A stretch of DNA of 15,088 nucleotides. It comes from an uncultured Bacteroidia bacterium. GTDB lineage: Bacteria; Bacteroidota; Bacteroidia; Bacteroidales; UBA932. Of the stretch, positions 1-7,243 are shown one piece after another. Below the pieces are notes generated by a model. That model did no database searches, had not been told where the DNA came from, and saw nothing but the letters and a program-made list of their open reading frames with translations. Made by a program: the position numbers and the translations under genes. Within the stretch, counting starts at the first letter, position 1; each line of letters starts with the position of its first letter. The stretch lies in NCBI GenBank assembly GCA_902767465.1, contig CACXHM010000023.1, positions 1-15,088 of the forward strand. Direction: 5' to 3'.

Positions 1-3
1 AAA

Positions 4-32
4 AGAGCCAAAAACCTGGAAGGTCCGGCTCT
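4..32 (-). terminator. Intrinsic terminator after codB
   Basis: Read on the minus strand just past the permease stop codon, AGAGCC pairs with GGCTCT (positions 27-32 and 4-9), enclosing a smaller ACCT/AGGT hairpin, and is followed by a short T run that reaches the window edge. This is the expected layout of a rho-independent terminator closing the phosphoribosyltransferase-permease unit. The T run cannot be followed beyond position 1. Confidence 0.65.
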
Positions 33-49
33 GTCTATGATAAAGCAGT

Positions 50-1300
50 TTACTTCCGCACCAGTCTGCCGCAGAAGTAGCAGAGGGCGGCAACGGCCAT
101 TCCGTTAATGGCAGGGAAGCCCCATTTCACGAGGTTCGCAACCACGGCACCGAGCACGACGCCGGCAACGGCAAACCAGTTGACCGTCACGGTCTTTACA
201 CTGTCGGAGAGATACGCTTTGCGATCCAAGAAATAACTGAGGATCAGTATGATGCCAACAGGGGGAAGGGTACAGTTAAGCACGTTGAGCCATCCGCAGA
301 AATTCCAGTAAAGCCACACGGCGGCAATTGTGCCGATCAGTCCTGAAATGAGAACCATCGTCTTCTTGCTGAGTCCGAAGATATTGCTCAGACCAAGGCC
401 TCCGGTGTAGAGGGCATTGTCGTTGGTGGTCCAGATATTGAGGCCGAGAACGAGAACCGCAAGATAGAAAAGGTTCAGATTAAGCATGACCTCGAAGATA
501 TCGTTGCCGCCCACATAAATACTGGAAACGGCACCGAAGCAGAACATCAGGCTGTTGCCAAGGAAGAAGGCAACCACAGTAGTCCACAGGCCCACTTTTT
601 CACTCTTTGCAAACCTGGTAAAGTTGGGAGTGGCTGTGCCACCCGACACGAAACTACCGACCACAAGGCCAGCACCGGCGATGATTCCAAGGTTTTTGGT
701 TCCCTGATTGAACTGTTCCACCAGACCGAGATCACCACGGTTAACTGCCATAACCATTGCAACGGTTCCGAGAATTGCCACAGCTGGGACAGCGATATAG
801 CTTATGATAGTCAGACTTTTGATTCCATAATAGGCCGTGCAAGTCATCAGGACACCTGCAATGGCCACCATAAGATATCCCTGCCAGGGCATATGGTCGG
901 GAGTAACCTCCAGTCCGAGCAACTCTTTTGCAACGGGAATCGCGAACATGGCAAGACCAACTCCGAACCACCCGATCTGCGTAAAGCTGATCATGGCGCT
1001 GGGAAGCCAGCTTCCTTTCACACCAAAACTCTTACGGGCAAGCATATCCAGCGAAAGACCGCTTTCTGCACCTATGAATCCAAGGGATCCTGTATAGGCA
1101 GCAAGTATCAGACCGCCGAGCAGAAGAGCCCAAACGAATCCGCTGAAGTTCAAGCCTGCGGCAAGCTGCTGTCCAACCCACATACTTGCACTGAAGAAGG
1201 TAAAACCAAGCATCACCATGAACATGCTGAGGGTGCTCTTGCGCCCTGCGCGGTCAACCGCTTTGGATGTGTAGTCCACATCGAATTTCTGATTACTCAT
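50..1300 (-). CDS. codB: Cytosine permease (NCS1 family)
   Basis: A 416-residue, very hydrophobic protein that should take up cytosine (or a related nucleobase) through the inner membrane with a cation. It matches the CodB branch of the NCS1 family along its whole length: an early GFTFFSASMWVG segment, KSFGVKGSWLPS, TQIGWFGVGLAMFAIP, VGSFVSGGT, FFLGNSLMF and LGLNIWTTNDNALYTGGLG are all signature stretches, and the length is close to that of E. coli CodB. About 12 membrane segments are expected. The ATG at 1300 overlaps the last 8 bases of the upstream phosphoribosyltransferase gene, so the two are almost certainly co-transcribed and translationally coupled. No cytosine deaminase gene (codA) is visible nearby, unlike in E. 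coli. Family assignment is strong; cytosine as substrate is inferred from similarity. Confidence 0.93.
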   Translation of the reverse strand: MSNQKFDVDYTSKAVDRAGRKSTLSMFMVMLGFTFFSASMWVGQQLAAGLNFSGFVWALLLGGLILAAYTGSLGFIGAESGLSLDMLARKSFGVKGSWLPSAMISFTQIGWFGVGLAMFAIPVAKELLGLEVTPDHMPWQGYLMVAIAGVLMTCTAYYGIKSLTIISYIAVPAVAILGTVAMVMAVNRGDLGLVEQFNQGTKNLGIIAGAGLVVGSFVSGGTATPNFTRFAKSEKVGLWTTVVAFFLGNSLMFCFGAVSSIYVGGNDIFEVMLNLNLFYLAVLVLGLNIWTTNDNALYTGGLGLSNIFGLSKKTMVLISGLIGTIAAVWLYWNFCGWLNVLNCTLPPVGIILILSYFLDRKAYLSDSVKTVTVNWFAVAGVVLGAVVANLVKWGFPAINGMAVAALCYFCGRLVRK

Positions 1301-2381
1301 AATTACTGGATATTAAAGTGATTTCTTCAATTCTGCGTCGTGCTATTTCTTTGAGTGAAAGTGAAGCTGCTCGCTTGCACAGGGCCTGCTCAGTTTCCCA
1401 TAGAGACCGCAGGCCCTCCTGAGGAAGGGTCCCAAGACGGGTTACCAGCAGCCATGTGGCATAATCCATGGGCCCGTCGTATCCAAGTTTTTCATTCACG
1501 AGTGCCTGCATATCAATGGAATCCGCATGTTCGAGAATGCCGCGCCAGTACTCCAGCACTTCTTCGAAATGGACAGGAATCTCGTAGCGTCTCGCACCGC
1601 CGTCATATATGATACATTTCTCGAACAGAGCATCCTGGCGCTCCATCACATAACGCCTGAATTCCGGGGAAACGATGCCGTTGTTCCATCCGAAATCGAT
1701 ATCCGGGACGTTGATGCCGCTCACGCCCTTATCGGTATAGACGGAGAATATGCCTTCGTAGAAGAAGCACTCGAACCCTTCGAAAGAAGGGAAGTAAGCA
1801 CTGATACGCTCTGCCATCCGTTCCATGAGAGGAATTGCTCGGGTGCCTCCTATGGTAAAGAAGATGATTTTGCGGATGCTGCCGCCTTTTCGGCGGAAAC
1901 GGTCGACCACCTGGTCAAGACACATGCGTAGAGTATCTCCCGTAGCAATGATATCCCCGATCACAAGGGTACGGTCACGGGTGACGCGGAGCTTTTCGTA
2001 TTTTATTTCGAGGCCGGTGATCACCTGATTCTCAATGATACGCTCGCAAGACACGAAGTGCATGTCACGCACCCTTATGCCCACCCGGTGGCAAGCCTCT
2101 TCTATAGGGTAGTTGAGCCCGCCGCGCAGGATAGTGAGTATATCGACGTCGCCCTCCGAACCAGAGGGAAAAAGGTAACGGAGGGCGGCGACAGTTTCGG
2201 GGAGCATGGCTGAGTAGGAGTCAAATCCTACCACCTCGGGTGAGGCCATCAGCCTCCGGGTTCCTGCCCCGCTTATAATGAAATACCTGTTGGAGAACTG
2301 CGGAGACTGCAGTTCATACATACTTGTGTCTTCTTGCAGGCCAACAAACTGAAGGCTTGCACTACGTAGAGTTGTGGACAT
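1293..2381 (-). CDS. Phosphoribosyltransferase-domain protein
   Basis: A 362-residue soluble protein with a type I phosphoribosyltransferase core. Residues 139-151 (LVIGDIIATGDTL) are the PRPP-binding loop, two acidic residues preceded by hydrophobics and followed by ATG(D/E)T. ILTILRGGLNYP at 81-92 fits the pyrophosphate-binding loop at the start of the core. A C-terminal extension of about 140 residues (after about 220) has no motif I recognise. The acceptor base is unknown; co-transcription with a cytosine-type permease suggests nucleobase salvage, but that is inference from context. The ATG at 2381 lies directly after a hairpin with a T run; an in-frame ATG at 2321 (residue 21, MYELQSPQF) is a credible alternative start, because the first 20 residues look unremarkable. 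The gene has its own TAnnTTTG promoter at 2412-2442. Confidence 0.8.
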   Translation of the reverse strand: MSTTLRSASLQFVGLQEDTSMYELQSPQFSNRYFIISGAGTRRLMASPEVVGFDSYSAMLPETVAALRYLFPSGSEGDVDILTILRGGLNYPIEEACHRVGIRVRDMHFVSCERIIENQVITGLEIKYEKLRVTRDRTLVIGDIIATGDTLRMCLDQVVDRFRRKGGSIRKIIFFTIGGTRAIPLMERMAERISAYFPSFEGFECFFYEGIFSVYTDKGVSGINVPDIDFGWNNGIVSPEFRRYVMERQDALFEKCIIYDGGARRYEIPVHFEEVLEYWRGILEHADSIDMQALVNEKLGYDGPMDYATWLLVTRLGTLPQEGLRSLWETEQALCKRAASLSLKEIARRRIEEITLISSNYE

Positions 2382-2410
2382 AAAAAATCCCGATTAGAGC
2401 CAATCGGGAT
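2382..2410 (-). terminator. Hairpin plus T run, terminator of the LemA/TPM unit
   Basis: ATCCCGATT (2387-2395) and AATCGGGAT (2402-2410) form a perfect 9-base-pair stem with a 6-base loop. On the minus strand it is followed by a T run (2382-2386) and then directly by the ATG of the phosphoribosyltransferase gene. It lies about 50 bases past the TPM-protein stop, so it is well placed as that unit's terminator. It also sits just downstream of a promoter, so it would be at the very 5' end of the next mRNA. Confidence 0.75.
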
Positions 2411-2411
2411 A

Positions 2412-2442
2412 CAAATATAAATCAATTTCCGTGATGTCGCAA
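2412..2442 (-). promoter_or_regulatory. Bacteroidota-type promoter for phosphoribosyltransferase-codB
   Basis: On the minus strand TATATTTG (2419 to 2412) matches the -7 consensus TAnnTTTG, and a TTG (2442 to 2440) lies 20 bases upstream, the expected spacing for the -33 box. Initiation would fall a few bases downstream, at or inside the hairpin 2387-2410. Confidence 0.65.
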
Positions 2443-2461
2443 GAAAAAAATACAATTTCTG

Positions 2462-3253
2462 TCAGAACCTTCCGCTTGCGCCTCCCCCTCCGAAAGAACC
2501 TCCGCCAAAGCCGCCGAATCCGCCCCCGAAACCGGAGCCGCCACCAAAGCCGCCGCCCCAGGAAGAAGAACCTCTTGAAGATCCGAAAGTGATAACAGGA
2601 CCACCAAAAAAACCTCCGCCCTTTCCGCCATTATTATTGCTGTCTTTCGACGCTGCGGCAAGAATGACAATAAAAGCAATAAAAAATATCATGGCCAGCA
2701 CAAAGGCAGCTGCAGCTCCGGAGTCATCGTCGGAATCACGAGGCTCGCTGATTTCTCCTTCTGCAAGGGCCATCAACTCCACACAGGCCTTGCTCACCGC
2801 CGGCCAGTACTCATCCACACGGAGATGGGGGCCCATTATATTGCGGATAATCCGGGAAGCATACACGTCGGGGATTGCCCCCTCGAGTCCGCGGCCAACC
2901 TGAATGGTCACATCCACATAGCCACCTTCGCGGGTCTTGAGAAGAATCAGCACACCATTGTTACGGCTACTGCCTATCCCCCACTTATTCGCCAGTGCAA
3001 GGGCAAAATCCGAGACATCCCGGCCGTGCAGGTCGGACACGGTGACCACACATATCTGATTGGACGTGCGATTGTCGAAGTCCACCAGCACCATTTCAAG
3101 CGAGTCCGCCTGATACTGCGAGAACGCCCCCGCATAATCATTCACCAACTTCTGGGGAGAAGGGGCATCAGGAATAAAATCCGCCGCCGCCCCGCATGCA
3201 AACGACAGGACGGTAAAGGCAATAATAACGCTTATTCCCTTGCGGAAAAGCAT
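2462..3253 (-). CDS. TPM-domain (YgcG-like) membrane protein
   Basis: A 263-residue protein. Residues 1-24 form a signal peptide or signal anchor ending near CGAAADF. Residues about 34-165 are a TPM domain (VNDYAGAFS, SNQICVVTVSDLHG, NNGVLILL, VGRGLEGAIPD), one hydrophobic helix follows at about 184-202, and a glycine/serine/phenylalanine-rich tail runs from about 210 to the end (GGGGASGRF). This is the usual architecture of YgcG-type proteins, in which the TPM domain is extracytoplasmic and the Gly-rich tail is of unknown role. TPM domains have been linked to photosystem II repair in plants and to envelope functions in bacteria; the exact role here is not known. Its ATG shares one base with the LemA stop (TGATG), and LemA plus TPM proteins are a common two-gene partnership. 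Confidence 0.88.
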   Translation of the reverse strand: MLFRKGISVIIAFTVLSFACGAAADFIPDAPSPQKLVNDYAGAFSQYQADSLEMVLVDFDNRTSNQICVVTVSDLHGRDVSDFALALANKWGIGSSRNNGVLILLKTREGGYVDVTIQVGRGLEGAIPDVYASRIIRNIMGPHLRVDEYWPAVSKACVELMALAEGEISEPRDSDDDSGAAAAFVLAMIFFIAFIVILAAASKDSNNNGGKGGGFFGGPVITFGSSRGSSSWGGGFGGGSGFGGGFGGFGGGSFGGGGASGRF

Positions 3254-3825
3254 CAGAACTCTACCTTTGGCGCAGTCTTGGAAGCCTCGTCAGCCTCGAA
3301 ATAGCCTTTTGCTGAGAATCCGAAAGCGCCGGCAAAAAGGTTGGCAGGAAAACGGCGTACGGAAGTATTGTATTCACGAGCCGTTTCGTTGAATGCCCTG
3401 CGGGCCTCGGCGATACGGTTTTCGGTACCTTCGAGTTGAGCCTGAAGGTCGAGGAAGTTTTCGTTCGCCTTAAGATCGGGATAATTCTCAACCACCATGA
3501 GCAGACGGCTCAAGGCAGAACTCACTTCGCCCTGTGCTTTCTGATAAGTTGCGATATCTTCCGAAGAAAGGTTTCCACCGTTCACGCCTGTTGCAGCAGC
3601 ACGGGCATTCACAACGGCCTCGAGTGTTCCCTTCTCATGTTCCGCATAGCCCTTTACGGTTGCAACCAGATTGGGAATAAGGTCAGCCCTGCGCTGATAG
3701 TTATTCTCCACCTGGCTCCATGCGGCCGTAACAGCCTCATCTTTATTTACCAGTCCATTATAAACGGAAATGCCCCAGAGCACCACTATGGCGATAACGC
3801 CGATCCAGATTAAAGTCTTTTTCAT
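3253..3825 (-). CDS. lemA: LemA family protein
   Basis: A 190-residue protein with an N-terminal membrane helix (residues about 5-22, WIGVIAIVVLWGISVYN) followed by a long, mainly helical domain. NGLVNKDEAVTAAWSQVENNYQRRADLIPNL, split here as NKDEAVTAAW, QVENNYQRR and DLIPNLV, is the hallmark of the LemA family, as are VVENYPDLKANENFLDLQ, AEARRAFNETA and FPANLFAGAFGF further on. The length is typical. LemA proteins are membrane-anchored with an unclear role, and are repeatedly found with TPM-domain proteins, as here. The start at 3825 is preceded by a 14-base palindrome, and the FISUMP stop lies only 16 bases upstream, so the pair may be read through from the FISUMP promoter. I see no clear TAnnTTTG box in the gap. 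Confidence 0.92.
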   Translation of the reverse strand: MKKTLIWIGVIAIVVLWGISVYNGLVNKDEAVTAAWSQVENNYQRRADLIPNLVATVKGYAEHEKGTLEAVVNARAAATGVNGGNLSSEDIATYQKAQGEVSSALSRLLMVVENYPDLKANENFLDLQAQLEGTENRIAEARRAFNETAREYNTSVRRFPANLFAGAFGFSAKGYFEADEASKTAPKVEF

Positions 3826-3839
3826 ATTTACTTGTAAAT
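3826..3839. repeat. Small palindrome abutting the LemA start codon
   Basis: ATTTAC and GTAAAT are separated by two bases and lie between the FISUMP stop and the LemA ATG. It could be an operator or a start-site hairpin, but it is short and AT-rich, so chance is a real possibility. Confidence 0.3.
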
Positions 3840-3841
3840 GA

Positions 3842-4843
3842 TTATCTTACGCAACGCACCGTCGCCAGCATCGTATTCTTTCCGAATGCTCCAACATACA
3901 GGTCAGGCTTGTCGGCTATCAGATAACGGGCGTAGGCCTCATTGTCATCTTCCGCATCCGACGTCCAGAACAACGCATAGGTCTGGTTCTTGAAGACAGG
4001 CGACGTGCCGTCATGCACTGCATAGCCTGCCGGGATGGCGGAGAAACGGGTAGAATTGCTTATCGTAACATTTGCACTGAACGGCCACATCTTGCTGCCG
4101 TTGAACGAGGCGTCTATAATCATAGTGCCGGCGACACCGGTATCCGACCCCCCTGCAAGAGCAACGAACTCGGCGTCTGTCGGAAGACGCCACCCGGAAG
4201 GGCATGCCGTTTTCGCCTCCTCCCAACTATAGTAGCGGCCGAAGACTTTCGACATGGCTTCATTTTTCATGTAAGCTATTCCGCTCCCTTCCCATGCAAG
4301 ATTCTCGATCATCCAGTCCCTACCGCCGGCCTGCGTATAATAATACTTGTTCCCGTCACGGGAGTCCGACGCCTGGGATAATCCGGACAGAAAATCGTAG
4401 CCGCTCAACGATCCTCCCTGCAGGCCATCACGCACAATGGAGAACTTCGCGGTGGCCGTTTTGGTGTAATAGCCAGAAGCTACACAACTGACTGAAAGGG
4501 AAAAGGTGCCGACCGTGTCTTTTGCTATCACAAAATCGAAATCTTTACGCACGGTTTCAGGGTCTCCATCTTTAAGAGCGATGTCCCGCCGAAGGGTATC
4601 GGTCTTGCCTGTGAAGGGATTCACCCAATAGTAAGTGAGAAGAGTATCGGTTTTGTCATCACGATAAACTCCGGTAGGGTTTATATGGAACACCTGCCCG
4701 TACTTGACATAAGAAGGGAGGCTGATCGCAAGAGTACCGTTCAGGTATTCCTTGTCCGTGGTATCCTTGTCTTTCTTGCAGGAAGCTGCTGCTACGCACG
4801 TCAGCGCCAGCAGGACAACCGCGATATGCAGATAATACTTCAT
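3842..4843 (-). CDS. FISUMP-domain lipoprotein
   Basis: A 333-residue predicted outer-membrane or surface lipoprotein. Residues 1-22 are a lipoprotein signal peptide with a hydrophobic core and a VAAASC lipobox, making Cys22 the lipidated residue; the charged KKDKD that follows is compatible with Bacteroidota surface-export signals. Residues about 35-137 are beta-rich with repeated TDTL-type stretches and resemble an Ig/PKD-like module, with no firm family match. Residues about 165-333 are a FISUMP domain (first described as the Fibrobacter succinogenes major paralogous domain): GGRDWMIENLAW, GRYYSWEEAKTACPSGWRLPTDAEF, FSAIPAGY, FWTSDA and the closing ATVRCVR. Function of such proteins is generally unknown; a surface role is likely. 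It has its own promoter 20 bases upstream and lies 42 bases after the ABC exporter gene, so it is probably a separate unit. Confidence 0.9.
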   Translation of the reverse strand: MKYYLHIAVVLLALTCVAAASCKKDKDTTDKEYLNGTLAISLPSYVKYGQVFHINPTGVYRDDKTDTLLTYYWVNPFTGKTDTLRRDIALKDGDPETVRKDFDFVIAKDTVGTFSLSVSCVASGYYTKTATAKFSIVRDGLQGGSLSGYDFLSGLSQASDSRDGNKYYYTQAGGRDWMIENLAWEGSGIAYMKNEAMSKVFGRYYSWEEAKTACPSGWRLPTDAEFVALAGGSDTGVAGTMIIDASFNGSKMWPFSANVTISNSTRFSAIPAGYAVHDGTSPVFKNQTYALFWTSDAEDDNEAYARYLIADKPDLYVGAFGKNTMLATVRCVR

Positions 4844-4862
4844 TTCAATTCAAACGTATCCG

Positions 4863-4894
4863 CAAATGTAATACAAATTCTTTGCCTAAACCAA
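4863..4894 (-). promoter_or_regulatory. Bacteroidota-type promoter for the FISUMP lipoprotein
   Basis: On the minus strand TACATTTG (4870 to 4863) matches TAnnTTTG and TTG (4894 to 4892) lies 21 bases upstream. The -33 part overlaps the last codons of the ABC exporter gene. The start codon follows 19 bases after the -7 box, leaving a short leader. Confidence 0.65.
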
Positions 4895-6517
4895 TTTCAA
4901 TTCACCGTCTGCAAAAGTTTCAGCAGCAGGACGGTGCGTTATGCAGAGTATGGTCTTGTTTCCACCGCAGCGCTCATGCAGTTTATCAAGCAGCCTCAGT
5001 TCGGTGTCGGCATCGAGCGCAGATGTAGCTTCGTCCAGCACCAGAATGCCTCCCGGACGCAAAAGCGCGCGGGCAATCGCAATCCTCTGAGCCTGGCCTT
5101 CGCTCAAGCCGCCGCCAACCTCGGAGCAGACCGTATCCAGCCCGTCCGGAAGATCGCGGACGAATCCGGCCTCCGCAACGTCCAGAACCTCCCACAACTG
5201 TCCGTCGGTAGCAGAAGGCGAGGCAAGTTGCAGGTTCTGGCGTATGGTACCGCTCATCAGGCTGTTTCCCTGAGGCACATACATGAAATTACAAAGTGTA
5301 GCGGGTCCTGACGGTGTGACAGGATCGTAGAGTTCTATGCTGCCTGAAGTGGGTTTCAGAAGACTCATCAGCACTTTAACCAAGGTGCTTTTGCCCGATC
5401 CGGTAGTGCCTGTGATTGCAGTAAAACTTCCAGGACGGAAGTCATAATCAAGACCGGAAAACACATTCTCGGAGGAATCTTCGTACTTAAAGCCAAGGCC
5501 CTTCACCCTGATCCCGGGTGCACCAGGAAGGAGAATATCGGTTTCCCGCTTTTCCTGCGCCATACCGGATAGTTCCAGCAGTCTGTCTTCCGAAGAAAGC
5601 GCACGGATGAATGCAGGAATCTGTGAAGTCAGGTTTGCAACAGGGCGCTGCACCTGGCCTACAAGCTGCAAAAAGGCAGTCATGGAACCGAACCCCACCG
5701 TGCCTGCCATCAGTCCGTGTGCACTCCAAATGAAGGCTGCCGCATATCCGGCCACAAAGCCCAGATGAATGAAGGCGCGCGACATGGCAGAATAATTGAG
5801 TCTGGTGACTGTCTTGTCGAGAATACCGTCCTGAATATCGTCCAGGACATCTATCACCTCGTCCACTCCGCCAAGGGAACGGACGACCATGCGATGTTGG
5901 ATATTCTCCTGCATGTGCGACTGCGCACGGCTGTCCCCCTCCCTGATTTCCATCGTAAGCGAGCGCATCTTTCGGAAGAAGAGACGGCTTCCCAAGGCAG
6001 CAAGCGGCATGATGAAAATAAGAATCCAACCAAGATCCGCAGAAAGGCTGAACAGATAGATGGATGCCGCAATGAAGCGGAATATGGTGACTATGATCTG
6101 GGGGAAAGAAGACACTACAAAGTCCGTAACCACGCGGATATCTTCTTCCAGACGGTTCATGGTATCGCCGCTGTGCATCTTGTCCTTTCCGGTCCAGATG
6201 CTGTTCATGACCTTTGAAAAAATGGATGACCGCATCGAGTTGCGGGCTGTCACTTCCAGCCATCCGTCCCAGTATCGGGCAGCGACACTTGCCCCCACCT
6301 GCGCAAGGGCGATGAGCGCGAAGAACGTCACTACGCGGCCAAGTGTCATGCTTGCATCGGTCCCGGTGGCCACGTCAACCACCTTCTTGCTCATTGCCAC
6401 GAACCCGAGCGAGAGAGCAACCTCAACTACGCCAAGGACACAACTCACAAGCACCTTCCACCTGAGAGGGTGCAAGATGTCCAGAAGTCCATTGGCGCAT
6501 GTCTTGAACGGCCGCAT
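4886..6517 (-). CDS. ABC exporter, fused membrane and ATPase domains
   Basis: A 543-residue half-transporter that should work as a homodimer in the inner membrane and export a peptide, lipid or other substrate with ATP. Six membrane segments occupy residues about 15-300 (type I exporter, MsbA/McjD-like). The ATPase domain follows: Walker A GTTGSGKST near 370, Q-loop YVPQGNSLMSGT, signature LSEGQAQRIA near 468, Walker B ILVLDEATSALD near 490 and H-loop CITHR near 525, all intact. There is no N-terminal C39 peptidase domain, so leader removal would need another protease such as the S26-type protein encoded two genes upstream. The frame is open upstream to 6547, but the ATG at 6517 forms a TGATG overlap with the preceding PqqD stop, which I take as the real start. 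It is the last gene of the HprK-PqqD cluster. Confidence 0.9.
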   Translation of the reverse strand: MRPFKTCANGLLDILHPLRWKVLVSCVLGVVEVALSLGFVAMSKKVVDVATGTDASMTLGRVVTFFALIALAQVGASVAARYWDGWLEVTARNSMRSSIFSKVMNSIWTGKDKMHSGDTMNRLEEDIRVVTDFVVSSFPQIIVTIFRFIAASIYLFSLSADLGWILIFIMPLAALGSRLFFRKMRSLTMEIREGDSRAQSHMQENIQHRMVVRSLGGVDEVIDVLDDIQDGILDKTVTRLNYSAMSRAFIHLGFVAGYAAAFIWSAHGLMAGTVGFGSMTAFLQLVGQVQRPVANLTSQIPAFIRALSSEDRLLELSGMAQEKRETDILLPGAPGIRVKGLGFKYEDSSENVFSGLDYDFRPGSFTAITGTTGSGKSTLVKVLMSLLKPTSGSIELYDPVTPSGPATLCNFMYVPQGNSLMSGTIRQNLQLASPSATDGQLWEVLDVAEAGFVRDLPDGLDTVCSEVGGGLSEGQAQRIAIARALLRPGGILVLDEATSALDADTELRLLDKLHERCGGNKTILCITHRPAAETFADGELKLV

Positions 6518-6789
6518 CAATCTTCCACCAATCCTATCTGTTTCCACTGGTCGATGGTAGACGCCACCGACTGCGATGCCGTCGGCTCATCCACTTCGTA
6601 CTCTTCCAGAATGGCATCGGTAAGATCCTTCAGGGAGCATTCCCCAAAGTCTACAAGTTTCTGCCATATAAAGGCGGCTGTTTCGTTAAGCATCACAATT
6701 TTGTTGAAATTGATCTGCGAAGGGCCGTCTGCCACGATTATATGCTCACCCAGCAGGGTTCTGAGTTTAAATCCTTTAACAGCTTTCAT
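6517..6789 (-). CDS. PqqD-like protein (second copy)
   Basis: A 90-residue protein of the PqqD-like superfamily, small winged-helix proteins that bind leader peptides in RiPP pathways and present them to modifying enzymes. The core LNETAAFIW (residues 34-42) is the classic PqqD motif L-N-x-T-A-A-x-x-W, and QINFNK just before it is shared with the other copy. The two copies align without gaps over 90 residues with about 37 identities by eye (roughly 40 percent), so they are paralogues. The ATG at 6789 is chosen because it lines up with the other copy's start; the frame extends only to a TTG at 6795. Its stop overlaps the ABC exporter start by one base. A leader-binding or adaptor role is inferred from the family; no substrate is visible. 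Confidence 0.85.
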   Translation of the reverse strand: MKAVKGFKLRTLLGEHIIVADGPSQINFNKIVMLNETAAFIWQKLVDFGECSLKDLTDAILEEYEVDEPTASQSVASTIDQWKQIGLVED

Positions 6790-6805
6790 ATCCAAACAGT
6801 CTTTA

Positions 6806-7243
6806 TTATCGAATAAAATGCAGAATAAACCTCCTGCCGGGCCGGGGGATCAGCACCCAGCTGCGCCAGGCGAGCCTCTGGATAAACGATGACGGGTCTT
6901 TTTCGGCTCCGGAAGCCCTTAAGACGCGTTTTACAACGCCGCAAATGTGAACGGGCCGGCATTTTTCCACGCCGCGCAGGTTGCCATCCCCCTTCAGCAC
7001 CACAAGTTCATCGCTCACCTTACGGACCCGATGCAGCACATACCTTCCCTTTGCAATCTCCGCAAGGGCTATATCCCCAACCTCTACAGGAGTCTTCCTG
7101 ATGAGCGCAACGCTGTCGGCATCTCCCCTGATGAAAGGGAGCATGCTGTTGCCTCTCGTCATGATGATAACCTCCCTTCCCTCGGCGAGAAGTTTGCTTA
7201 CCTCACCCAGCATCAGTTCATTAGGGACTACCAGCTTGTTCAT
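6806..7243 (-). CDS. S24/S26-type peptidase-like protein
   Basis: A 145-residue protein with the fold signature of the LexA/signal-peptidase group. RGNSMLPF (residues 30-37) carries the presumed nucleophile Ser33 in the G-x-S-M-x-P motif; VGDIALAE (55-62) and YVLHRV (68-73) follow in the usual order, then LKGDGN. At the place of the general base the protein has His71, as in SipW-like and archaeal signal peptidases, rather than Lys. There is no N-terminal membrane anchor; the C-terminus (FIQRLAWRSWVLIPRPGRRF) is hydrophobic and basic and could touch the membrane. The ATG at 7243 overlaps the preceding PqqD stop (ATGA) and is preferred over a GTG at 7270. In context it could trim a peptide exported by the cluster's ABC transporter; a regulatory S24-like role is the alternative, though no DNA-binding domain is present. 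Confidence 0.78.
   Translation of the reverse strand: MNKLVVPNELMLGEVSKLLAEGREVIIMTRGNSMLPFIRGDADSVALIRKTPVEVGDIALAEIAKGRYVLHRVRKVSDELVVLKGDGNLRGVEKCRPVHICGVVKRVLRASGAEKDPSSFIQRLAWRSWVLIPRPGRRFILHFIR

Noticed and set aside
113..122. AGGGAAGCCC in codB, resembling the arm of the 13236-13349 element
   Set aside because: Only ten bases match, with no partner arm nearby, and the bases encode conserved CodB residues; chance match.
893..1321. 142-codon plus-strand frame over the start of codB
   Set aside because: It lies antisense to well-conserved CodB segments and encodes no recognisable motif.
2422..2679. Repetitive frame over the end of the TPM-protein gene
   Set aside because: The repetition comes from the glycine-rich tail of the TPM protein read in another frame.
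5487..6263. 258-codon minus-strand frame inside the ABC exporter gene
   Set aside because: It is a shifted frame of the exporter's membrane domain with no family resemblance; the exporter frame has all expected motifs.
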